Under the pieces are notes generated by a model, which saw nothing but the letters and a program-made list of their open reading frames with translations, made no database searches and was not told the origin of the DNA. A stretch of 5,478 nt of DNA from CAZOOA01 sp964581355 (GTDB taxonomy: Bacteria > Bacillota > Dethiobacteria > DTU022 > UBA8154). Numbering within the stretch: the stretch's first letter is position 1; each line of letters begins with the position of its first letter. Shown in pieces: positions 1 through 5,478 of this stretch. The stretch lies in the NCBI GenBank assembly GCA_964581355.1, contig CAZOOA010000118.1:1-5478 (forward strand), in the 5' to 3' direction. The position numbers and the translations under genes are program-made.

Positions 1-8
1 CTGTAAAA

Positions 9-395
9 ATGGCTTTAGTTGTTTGCGGCGGTGCTTTGTGCCAGTGCAGTTTCGGCGCAGCTCCCTCCAGCCTGCAGGTGTTGCCCCAGAACAAAACCAT
101 GACGACGCAGCCCATAGCCAACATTATGGATCACAAGCCCATGGTCAACATCATGCCCTTTGGCATGTGCAGTTCCATGGCCAACCCCCAGGTGGCGGCA
201 GCTACAGCAGCGGCTATGGGTGTTTTAACGCCTCAGCCCTGCGTGCCCAATACCGCCAGTCCCTGGGTGCCGGGCTCGCCCACAGTTTTGGTGGGCAACC
301 AGCCGGCCTTGAACAACAATTCCAAGTTAATGTGCAGCTGGGGCGGCGTGATCCAGATTACCCAGCCGGGACAAGTGAGCATTATGGTGCCGTAG
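9..395 (+). CDS. DUF4280 PAAR-like spike-tip protein of a contractile injection system
   Basis: This complete 128-residue protein matches the DUF4280 (PAAR-like) family by remembered consensus. It has an N-terminal stretch rich in Gly and Cys (C6, C11, C13) followed by FGAAPSSL. The hallmark IMDHKPMVNIMPFGMC lies at about residues 39-54, then ANPQVAAATAAAMGVLTPQPC at about 58-78. The WVPGSPTVLVGNQPALNN block (about 86-103) and the C-terminal CSWGGVIQI (109-117) complete the match. PAAR-type proteins cap the spike of type VI secretion systems and extracellular contractile injection systems, and some bind a metal and carry effectors. Six Cys and H42 are candidate metal ligands here, which is inference. 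No signal peptide or effector extension is seen, so this is a stand-alone tip. The start is ATG with AAAA before it; its ribosome binding site would lie mostly outside the window. A TAA at 4-6 may end the preceding gene. The AAA+ ATPase 15 bases downstream supports an injection-system locus. Confidence 0.9.
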   Translation: MALVVCGGALCQCSFGAAPSSLQVLPQNKTMTTQPIANIMDHKPMVNIMPFGMCSSMANPQVAAATAAAMGVLTPQPCVPNTASPWVPGSPTVLVGNQPALNNNSKLMCSWGGVIQITQPGQVSIMVP

Positions 396-410
396 GTAAG
401 AAATGGAGTT

Positions 411-2714
411 ATGAGCTTCCCGGTATTGGCTCCGGTTTTCTTCGCGGAAAAACGCAAAGCTCAGCGTTTGCAGAAAGAGGTGAGTGCAGCGATGCAGATA
501 CAGCAGATAATTTACAACACCATAGATTTCCAGCGGGCAGAAGAGCCATACACCGGCAACCAGGAATACCTGGAAGACTGGGTAAAACTCCTGGAAATCA
601 AAATATACTTTTACCTGCATCATGTAATAAATATTAGCGAAGCCGGAGAAAACAAGCTGGATAAATACAAAGGACTGGTGATTGGCAAAGAAGAGATTGT
701 CCGCCTGCTCAAAGAAATGGAAAAAGGTGCCGGTCAAGCTGCTTCACCTGGCAGCCGGGCGGAAAAAGAATTCATTGAACTTATGCCCCTGGTGGAGAGA
801 TACCTGGCACATCGTGCTGTGCGCTCCATCAAGGAAGGCGTTTTTCTTCCCTTTGCCTACTTAAGCCACGTGTTTCAGCTAAATTCTTTTGAACAGCACT
901 GTATTATCCTCAGCTTGTTAAACCGCCTGGACCGGAAGTATGAAAAGATATTCGGTTACCTGCAGGATGACGTTACCTTGAAAAACCCCACCAGCGACCT
1001 GGCAGTCAAGCTTTTTTCTCCCCGGGATATGGGTTTGCAGGTGATGGACCTGCTCCATACCCTGGAACAAAAAATGTTCAAGTATTTTTTCCATGACAAT
1101 AATCAGCAGCAGAATACCTTGAGCAAGCCTTTTTTGCTGGACAAACGGATGCTGGATTTCATTTTTGACTATCAAACCGGGGCGGATAAAATTGACCGCT
1201 TTATAACCCTCTTTTATCCCGGTGACGACATCCCGGAATTGATTGTCCAGGAGGAAATACAAAAGTGCCTGGATCAGGTTATGGCAATCCAGGACGGAGC
1301 CTGCCTGGTCTTTTGCCGCGGACCCCGTGGCAGCGGAAAAAAGCTGCAGATAAAAACCCTGGCCGACCGCCATAAAAAAACGGTGGTTTTTACCGACAGC
1401 AAAGCCATCTTGAAAAATGATCATAAACTGGACCTGGCCAACCTTCATAAAACCGTCCGGGAAGTCCGTCTGCACGATGCCTTTCTGTGCCTGACAAATT
1501 TCGAAGATGTCCTGCAGGAGTACAGCCAGGTTGAAGAGATGGTGCTGGACCTGCTGGCAGAGATAAGCAGCCAGGTGGAGACGATTTTTATCACCTCCCG
1601 CCAGAAATGGCAGCTGCGCAAAAAAAACAGCGGCTATCAATGGTTCGACCTGGAGATAAATCTGCCTGACCGGATGGAGCGAAGCGCTGTCTGGAGACAC
1701 TTCCTGGGTAATGGGGAGCTGTCCGAAGGGATTGATCTCCATGAACTGGCCAATAAGTTTCATTTTACCCCGGGGCAGATTGTTAGTGGACTGGAAGAGG
1801 CCAGGCAGACGGCCAGGTGGCAGGGAGAAAAAGAAATTACCCGGGAAATACTGTACCGTTCCTGCTACAACCAGATCAGCCATAACTTAAACGAAAAGGC
1901 ATCATTAATTTATTCCCGCTATGGAGCAGAGGACTTAATCCTGCCCGCAGAACAGAAACAGTATCTTTTAAATGCCTGCAATCATGTGAAGTACCGGCAT
2001 ATCGTTTTTGATCAGTGGGGCTTCGAGGAAAAACTTCCCTACGGCAAAGGGATCAGCATGCTTTTTGGCGGTCCGCCGGGGACAGGCAAGACCATGGCCG
2101 CCCAGGTCATAGCTCACGAACTGGGCCTGGAAATGTACAAAATCGACCTCTCCCAGGTAGTCTCAAAATACATCGGGGAGACGGAAAAAAACTTGAAAGC
2201 GGTCTTCGACGAAGCCGGAAAAAGCAACGCCATCCTCTTTTTCGATGAATGCGACGCGATCCTGGGAAAAAGGACCGAGGTCAAAGACTCCCACGACCGC
2301 TACGCCAATATCGAAACTTCTTTTCTGCTGCAGAAGATTGAGGAGTACGAGGGTGTCAGCATTTTAGCCACCAATTTTTTGTCCAATATCGACAGTGCTT
2401 TCCTGCGGCGGATCAACTATGTAATCCACTTTCCTTTTCCCGACGAAGCTTCCAGGGAAAAAATATGGCGGGGCATTTTCCCCGGCCAGACGCCCCTGTC
2501 GGCGGACGTGGATTTCAAATTTCTGGCCAAGCAATTTGAACTGGCCGGGGGCAGCATCAAAAACATCGCGGTTAACGCCTCATTTCTGGCTGCAGCTGCA
2601 GAGGAAGAGGTCACCATGCGGCAGATCATTTTTGCATTAAAAGATGAGCTGACCAAGCAGGGCAAGTCTGTTTTAAGCGGCGATTTCGGGGAGTACGGGT
2701 TTTACTTTAAGTAG
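411..2714 (+). CDS. AAA+ ATPase with winged-helix region, eCIS-associated (Afp15/Pvc15-like)
   Basis: This is a 767-residue cytoplasmic ATPase. A helical N-terminus (about 1-130) leads to a region at about 130-270 resembling the winged-helix domain of large bacterial AAA proteins (LDRKYEKIFGYLQDDVT at 173-189). A first AAA-like module (about 285-480) has a degenerate P-loop, GPRGSGKK at 304-311 (Lys where Ser/Thr is usual), and no acidic Walker B, so it is probably not catalytic. The second module (about 510-755) is complete: Walker A GGPPGTGKT (553-561), pore-loop-like SKYIGET (585-591), Walker B ILFFDECD (608-615), sensor-1 N655 in ATN, arginine-finger candidates R666/R667, and a sensor-2-like GGSIKN (713-718). 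In eCIS loci such an ATPase is a recurrent core gene near the end of the cluster, thought to help particle assembly or release; that role is inferred here. The start is uncertain. ATG 411 has GGAG only 2 bases away, while in-frame ATG 492 (740 residues) has a well-placed GAGGTGA. Confidence 0.9.
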   Translation: MSFPVLAPVFFAEKRKAQRLQKEVSAAMQIQQIIYNTIDFQRAEEPYTGNQEYLEDWVKLLEIKIYFYLHHVINISEAGENKLDKYKGLVIGKEEIVRLLKEMEKGAGQAASPGSRAEKEFIELMPLVERYLAHRAVRSIKEGVFLPFAYLSHVFQLNSFEQHCIILSLLNRLDRKYEKIFGYLQDDVTLKNPTSDLAVKLFSPRDMGLQVMDLLHTLEQKMFKYFFHDNNQQQNTLSKPFLLDKRMLDFIFDYQTGADKIDRFITLFYPGDDIPELIVQEEIQKCLDQVMAIQDGACLVFCRGPRGSGKKLQIKTLADRHKKTVVFTDSKAILKNDHKLDLANLHKTVREVRLHDAFLCLTNFEDVLQEYSQVEEMVLDLLAEISSQVETIFITSRQKWQLRKKNSGYQWFDLEINLPDRMERSAVWRHFLGNGELSEGIDLHELANKFHFTPGQIVSGLEEARQTARWQGEKEITREILYRSCYNQISHNLNEKASLIYSRYGAEDLILPAEQKQYLLNACNHVKYRHIVFDQWGFEEKLPYGKGISMLFGGPPGTGKTMAAQVIAHELGLEMYKIDLSQVVSKYIGETEKNLKAVFDEAGKSNAILFFDECDAILGKRTEVKDSHDRYANIETSFLLQKIEEYEGVSILATNFLSNIDSAFLRRINYVIHFPFPDEASREKIWRGIFPGQTPLSADVDFKFLAKQFELAGGSIKNIAVNASFLAAAAEEEVTMRQIIFALKDELTKQGKSVLSGDFGEYGFYFK
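477..483 (+). promoter_or_regulatory. Shine-Dalgarno GAGGTGA favouring an internal ATG start at 492
   Basis: GAGGTGA matches the 16S anti-Shine-Dalgarno closely and ends 8 bases before the in-frame ATG at 492-494 (residue 28 of the 767-residue reading). The upstream ATG at 411 has only GGAG at 405-408, too close for normal initiation, and AGGT at 394-397, rather far. Either 492 is the true start or both are used. The motif also lies inside coding sequence and could be coincidental. Confidence 0.5.
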
Positions 2715-2773
2715 CAGCAGGTGTTTTTACAGAAATGCCGGCATTGAAGGGCGATACACGATCCCCCTGCTGC
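2714..2773. repeat. Nested inverted repeat just after the ATPase gene
   Basis: GCAGCAGG (2714-2721, starting on the last base of the ATPase stop codon) pairs perfectly with CCTGCTGC (2766-2773). Inside the 44-base loop is a perfect 12-base palindrome, AATGCCGGCATT (2734-2745). No U-tract follows either element, so this does not qualify as a classical intrinsic terminator. It may act as a 3' mRNA structure or as part of the REP-like cluster. The right arm can pair instead with AGCAGGGGGA at 2848-2857. Confidence 0.45.
2757..2773 (-). repeat. Partial REP-like unit, inverted copy
   Basis: Read on the minus strand, this segment gives a GCAGCAGGGGGATCG-type sequence that closely resembles the start of the REP-like unit at 2846-2872 (GAAGCAGGGGGACGG). 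Ten bases are perfectly complementary between the two (2762-2771 and 2848-2857). The two units face each other about 76 bases apart, like a two-unit REP cluster. It is degenerate and shorter than the partner. Confidence 0.4.
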
Positions 2774-2834
2774 CCGGCGCCGATATATCATGCCCTCACG
2801 ATCATTTAAAAAATTTGCCAAAATAAAGTAGAAG

Positions 2835-2878
2835 TTGAAAGCTAAGAAGCAGGGGGACGGTTATTTTGCTTCCTTCAA
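2835..2878 (+). repeat. REP-like palindromic unit with GGGGGACGGTT core
   Basis: An inner stem GAAGCA (2846-2851) / TGCTTC (2867-2872) encloses a 15-base loop, GGGGGACGGTTATTT. An outer stem TTGAA (2835-2839) / TTCAA (2874-2878) flanks it with an asymmetric bulge. The core AAGCAGGGGACGGTT followed by a TTGCTT-type arm resembles, from memory, REP-type sequences linked to REP-associated tyrosine transposases (IS200/IS605 relatives) in many bacteria, including Clostridia. No transposase is in the window, so it would be a non-autonomous copy or a remnant. Confidence 0.5.
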
Positions 2879-2937
2879 ATAGCGCAAGACTTAACGATAA
2901 TTAAATAAAAGCTTTGTCATTATTGAACATATAAACC

Positions 2938-2994
2938 GGGAGGGAGTTGCCATTTATTTTTCAAGTCAAAGTCAGAGCCAAAAAGAAATTTTGA
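2938..2994 (+). promoter_or_regulatory. Leader with strong Shine-Dalgarno and 15-codon ORF overlapping the racemase start
   Basis: GGGAGGGAG (2938-2946) is a strong ribosome binding site but lies 44 bases before the TTG chosen for the racemase. A frame starting at TTG 2947 encodes a basic 15-residue peptide, LPFIFQVKVRAKKKF, and stops at TGA 2992-2994. This overlaps the racemase TTG (2991-2993) as TTGA, an arrangement typical of translational coupling. Alternatively an ATT at 2952, in frame with the racemase and 8 bases after GGAGG, would add 13 residues (IYFSSQSQSQKEI). Either reading explains the otherwise orphan Shine-Dalgarno; neither is proven. Confidence 0.35.
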
Positions 2995-4196
2995 AAAATG
3001 TAGAAAAAAACAGACCCGTCTGGTCGGAAATAAGTTTGGAAAACCTGGCATACAACGTGAAAAGACTTAAAGCCGCGCTCGGTGAACAGGTCAGGCTCAT
3101 GCCTGTAGTGAAAGCAGATGCCTACGGGCATGGTGCTGTGGCTGTCAGCAAAGTGTTTGAACGCTGCGGGGCCATGGGTCTGGCTGTGGCCAAGGTGGCA
3201 GAAGGAGTGGAACTGCGTAAGGCCGGGATTAAGCTGCCCATTTTCGTGGTGGAGTACCTCCTGCCTGAAGAAAGCGACCGGGTAGCAGAATATGATTTGA
3301 TTCCTGTTGTCCATTCCGTGGAACTGCTCAGGAACCTGGCCTTAAAAGGCCGCAGCAGGCAGAAAAAAATGAAGATCCAGGTTCGGGTGGATACCGGCTC
3401 CGGCAATATGGGCTTGCCTCCCGGTGAAGTCCAATCTTTGCTCCGGGAGGTTAAAAAGCTGCCCTGGCTGGAGTTGGAGGGGCTTTTTACCCACCTGACG
3501 GCAGCTTATGACTGTGAAAAAGCGCTGGTAGCGGAGCAGCTGGACTTGTTTGAAAAGACGGTCCGGCTTGCCGAGAAGGAAGGCCTGCAGGTTCCCCTGG
3601 TGCATGCCGCCAGCAGTCCGGCCATCTTGTGTTTTCCCGAAACCCATTTTAATCTTGTACGCCCGGGCACCCTGCTCTACGGTTTCCCCTCCCTGGAAAA
3701 CCAGCAGGAGCGCGGTTACAGACCGGTGCTGCAGCTCAAGGCCCGCATCAGCCAGATCAAGAAAATCAAAGCAGGGGTAAAAACCGTGGGCTATGATTAC
3801 CGGGTAAAAGCCTCATCTTCCAAATCGCTTGCTGTCATCCCCCTGGGGTATGGCGATGCCTTTTTCCTGCTGGGTTCCCGGGGCGGCGATGTCTTAATCG
3901 GCGGGCAGAGGGCCCCTATCTTTGGCCACCCCTGCATGGCGCATTTTCAGGCCGATGTGACCCATATCCCGGGCATTCAGACAGGCGATGAAGTCGTCAT
4001 TTTCGGCCAGCAGGGCTCTGAAACCATCCCGGCGGAAGAAGTTGCAGAAAAGGCAGGTATCGGCACCTTGAACTGTGAAAGTGTCTGTTTTTTAAGCAGC
4101 GGGATACCACGCATTTATTTTGATGAAAAGCCGGACGAGAAGGGTATGAAACCGGCCTGCTGTTGGGAAGAAAAAGGAAACGGGTCAAAGTGGTAG
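2991..4196 (+). CDS. Alanine racemase-family PLP enzyme with altered active-site residues
   Basis: This 401-residue protein is of normal length for the fold-type III alanine racemase family. That family interconverts L- and D-alanine for peptidoglycan, and relatives act on other amino acids. An N-terminal TIM-barrel (about 8-240) carries the PLP lysine motif VVKADAYGHG (K41), THL (H168), HAASSPAIL (205-213) and VRPGTLLYG (R224, expected to contact the pyridine nitrogen). The C-terminal beta domain (about 245-378) has VGYDY, with Y268 aligning to the catalytic tyrosine, LGYGDA (285-290) and GHPCMAH (312-318). Deviations from classical enzymes by eye: the KVDTGMGR motif reads RVDTGSGN (132-139), GRVCMD reads GHPCMA, and SYRVPR reads SSGIPR (369-374). 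The fold looks intact, but substrate and rate are open. A 20-residue Cys/Lys-rich tail follows the usual end. The TTG 2991 start gives the usual short lead before RPVWSEI but has only a weak purine run upstream. The substrate-binding protein gene follows 48 bases later. Confidence 0.88.
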   Translation: MKNVEKNRPVWSEISLENLAYNVKRLKAALGEQVRLMPVVKADAYGHGAVAVSKVFERCGAMGLAVAKVAEGVELRKAGIKLPIFVVEYLLPEESDRVAEYDLIPVVHSVELLRNLALKGRSRQKKMKIQVRVDTGSGNMGLPPGEVQSLLREVKKLPWLELEGLFTHLTAAYDCEKALVAEQLDLFEKTVRLAEKEGLQVPLVHAASSPAILCFPETHFNLVRPGTLLYGFPSLENQQERGYRPVLQLKARISQIKKIKAGVKTVGYDYRVKASSSKSLAVIPLGYGDAFFLLGSRGGDVLIGGQRAPIFGHPCMAHFQADVTHIPGIQTGDEVVIFGQQGSETIPAEEVAEKAGIGTLNCESVCFLSSGIPRIYFDEKPDEKGMKPACCWEEKGNGSKW

Positions 4197-4209
4197 AAAT
4201 ATAACAAGA

Positions 4210-4231
4210 TATCGTTAAGGTTAATTCGATA
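4210..4231. repeat. Imperfect inverted repeat before the substrate-binding protein gene
   Basis: TATCGTTAA (4210-4218) and TTAATTCGATA (4221-4231) form an imperfect dyad with two unpaired T in the right arm and only GG between, too tight for an RNA hairpin but suitable as a protein-binding dyad. TATCGTTAAG (4210-4219) is the exact reverse complement of CTTAACGATA at 2890-2899 upstream of the racemase. A shared operator is possible but unproven, since both regions are AT-rich. Confidence 0.3.
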
Positions 4232-4238
4232 AGGAGGG
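4231..4238 (+). promoter_or_regulatory. Shine-Dalgarno AAGGAGGG fixing a TTG start
   Basis: A near-perfect ribosome binding site lies 6 bases before TTG 4245. It favours this TTG, giving the leader MSVRLLKIC, over the in-frame GTG at 4251, which would be 12 bases away. Both starts keep a usable signal peptide. Confidence 0.75.
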
Positions 4239-4244
4239 CTTGCT

Positions 4245-5405
4245 TTGAGCGTGAGGCTTTTGAAGATATGTTCTGTTCTGCTGGTCGCCGCTTTACTGCT
4301 GTTCCTGGTCCCGCCCCCCCGGGGGGAGCAGGCTGGCGCTCCTGCAGGGCCGGAACTTCCGGAAGACGGGGAGAAGTGGCGTATCGGCTACTGCGAAGGA
4401 GAGCCTTTTGTCAACTTTGCCGGGCACCTGCACGGGTTGCTCACCGGACTGGATGAAACGGGCTGGATCGAAGACCTGGAAGGGCTGCCTTATGAGCCTG
4501 GCCAGGAAGACAGCCGCGTCATGTGGCAGTACCTGGCCCAGAATGAGAAAAGCCCGTACCTGGAATTCGTTGAGGATGCCCATTACTCTTTTTTCCTGGA
4601 GCCCGAGTCCGAAGAAGAACTGCTTGAGCGCCTGGAACACGAAGGCGACCTGGACCTGGTTATTGTCATGGGGACCTACGCCGGAGTAGCCTTGTCCACG
4701 GACAGCCACCAGGTGCCGGTACTGGTTTTTTCCGCCAGCGACCCCTTAGGGTCGGGTATTGTTGAGTCTGTGGATGATTCAGGAAGTCCCCACGTCTGGG
4801 CCCACCTGGATCCCGGCCGGGATCGCCGCCAGGTTGAAGTGTTCTACGATCTGTTCGAGTTTGAAACAATGGGCCTGGTTTATGAGGATTCCGAGCTGGG
4901 ACGCACTTTTTCTGCTATTGACGATGTAGAAGAGGTGGCCGCTGAGCAGGGTTTTGATGTTGCCCGGCGTTTTGTGAGTGAACCCGTGGACAGCGCAGAT
5001 TACCAGCGATATTACGACGAACTCCTTTCAGCCCATGAAGAACTGGCCCAGGAAGTCGATGCGTTCTATCTTTCCATCGCCTCTATTGAAGCGGAAAAGC
5101 TGCCAACGCTGCTCCATCCCTTTTACAGGCATGATATCCCGGTGTTTTCCCAGCTGGGTTCAGGGGAAGTGCAGTACGGCGCCCTGGCCAGTGTAGCCCG
5201 GGCCGACTTCAATGATATCGGCATTTTCGGAGCGCATATTATCGGCCAGGTCCTGGACGGCCACAAGCCCCGGGAACTGACCCAGGTCTACATGGAAACA
5301 CCCAATATCGCCTTAAACCTGGAAGTAGCGGAACGGGTGGGCTACCAGGTACCCTTTGAAGTGATGCTTGTAGCCGACCTGATCTATCACGAGATCCGGC
5401 AGTAG
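4245..5405 (+). CDS. ABC transporter substrate-binding protein, ABC_sub_bind (TrpX-like) family
   Basis: This 386-residue exported protein starts with a basic n-region (MSVRLLK) and a hydrophobic core (about residues 8-22) followed by PPPRGEQAGAPAG. There is no lipobox cysteine near the cleavage zone, so it is either cleaved by signal peptidase I or held by an uncleaved N-terminal anchor, unlike most Gram-positive binding proteins, which are lipoproteins. The mature part follows the two-lobed ABC_sub_bind pattern: WRIGYCEGEPF (45-55), DLVIVMGTYAGVAL (137-150), PVLVFSASDPLGSGIVES (158-175), MGLVYEDSELGR (209-220), and YGALASVARADFNDIGIFGAHIIGQVLDGHKPRE (311-344), ending with NIALNLEVAERVGYQVP (354-370). 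Characterised relatives include TrpX-type proteins for aromatic amino acids; the ligand here is unknown. The sequence is unusually acidic with long Glu/Asp runs (121-137). No permease or ATPase partner is visible in the window; it may lie downstream, or the protein may feed a sensor. Confidence 0.87.
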   Translation: MSVRLLKICSVLLVAALLLFLVPPPRGEQAGAPAGPELPEDGEKWRIGYCEGEPFVNFAGHLHGLLTGLDETGWIEDLEGLPYEPGQEDSRVMWQYLAQNEKSPYLEFVEDAHYSFFLEPESEEELLERLEHEGDLDLVIVMGTYAGVALSTDSHQVPVLVFSASDPLGSGIVESVDDSGSPHVWAHLDPGRDRRQVEVFYDLFEFETMGLVYEDSELGRTFSAIDDVEEVAAEQGFDVARRFVSEPVDSADYQRYYDELLSAHEELAQEVDAFYLSIASIEAEKLPTLLHPFYRHDIPVFSQLGSGEVQYGALASVARADFNDIGIFGAHIIGQVLDGHKPRELTQVYMETPNIALNLEVAERVGYQVPFEVMLVADLIYHEIRQ

Positions 5406-5459
5406 GACGCAACCAGGATTAACAGGCGGTAGAAAACCAGTCAGATAGAAGGTGTTAAC

Positions 5460-5478
5460 GTGAAAGAAGACAGGCTGC
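5460..5478 (+). CDS. Start of a further gene, truncated by the window edge
   Basis: GTG at 5460 opens a frame encoding MKEDRL before the window ends. It is preceded by AGAAGGTG (5447-5454), a reasonable ribosome binding site 5 bases upstream. It starts 54 bases after the substrate-binding protein stop with no terminator between, so it is probably in the same transcription unit. A permease or a sensor protein would fit the context, but too little is visible to assign a function. Confidence 0.45.

Larger units (their letters stand above)
2715..2990. other. Gene-free spacer between the injection-system block and the racemase block
   Basis: This 276-base stretch has no convincing gene on either strand. 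The left half holds GC-rich inverted repeats and two REP-like units. The right half (about 2880-2937) is AT-rich and probably contains the promoter for the downstream unit, but no -35/-10 pair with correct spacing could be fixed: TTGTCA at 2914-2919 and TATAAA at 2930-2935 are only 10 bases apart. CTTAACGATA (2890-2899) recurs inverted upstream of the substrate-binding protein gene. No clear terminator was found. Confidence 0.7.

Noticed and set aside
23..637. A 204-codon + strand frame overlapping the PAAR-like and ATPase genes
   Set aside because: It is a shifted frame across two genes with strong family matches, and its translation shows no domain-like pattern.
918..1883. A 321-codon open frame on the minus strand
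   Set aside because: It lies wholly inside the AAA+ ATPase gene, has no recognisable domain, and the + strand frame has clear family motifs; it is an antisense shadow.
2734..2745. AATGCCGGCATT as a rho-independent terminator
   Set aside because: The palindrome has no loop-forming spacer and no T-run downstream, so it is kept only as a repeat element.
2835..2878. The hairpin unit as a CRISPR repeat or riboswitch
   Set aside because: There is no regular array of repeats and spacers and no aptamer pattern I recognise; a REP-like element fits better.
2914..2935. TTGTCA ... TATAAA as a sigma-A promoter for the racemase
   Set aside because: The spacing between the hexamers is 10 bases rather than about 17, so they cannot work as a pair.
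4293..4709. Minus- and plus-strand alternative frames within the substrate-binding protein gene
   Set aside because: They are shadows of the real frame, which has a signal peptide, a strong Shine-Dalgarno and full-length family similarity.

Overview
The window looks like a chromosomal segment of a Gram-positive Firmicute of the Clostridia type, perhaps Peptococcaceae-like. This rests on mid-range GC, strong AGGAGG-type ribosome binding sites, frequent TTG and GTG starts, and the protein families present. The taxonomic guess comes from style and recalled resemblance only. All genes read on the + strand and they fall into two blocks separated by a gene-free gap.

Block 1 (positions 1-2714) looks like the 3' end of a contractile injection system locus of the extracellular, phage-tail-like type (eCIS). 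It holds a complete DUF4280 PAAR-like protein, the predicted sharpened tip of the tail spike. This is followed closely by a large AAA+ ATPase with a winged-helix region, a degenerate first AAA module and a fully motif-bearing second one, resembling the Afp15/Pvc15-type ATPases that accompany eCIS. Sheath, tube, baseplate and cargo genes would lie upstream of position 1 and are not visible. A TAA at positions 4-6 could be the stop of that preceding gene.

The gap (2715-2990) holds no convincing gene and no clear rho-independent terminator. It carries nested inverted repeats, including a REP-like unit with core GGGGGACGGTT and an opposing partial copy. Just before the next gene there is a strong Shine-Dalgarno that does not match the annotated start, plus a 15-codon leader ORF overlapping that start by TTGA.

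Block 2 (2991-5478) holds an alanine racemase-family PLP enzyme, then a periplasmic/extracytoplasmic substrate-binding protein of the ABC_sub_bind (TrpX-like) family, then the first codons of another gene. The racemase keeps the PLP lysine and the tyrosine base. It lacks several residues that are nearly constant in classical alanine racemases, so its substrate should not be assumed to be alanine. The close spacing suggests one transcription unit, but nothing visible ties it functionally to the injection-system block.
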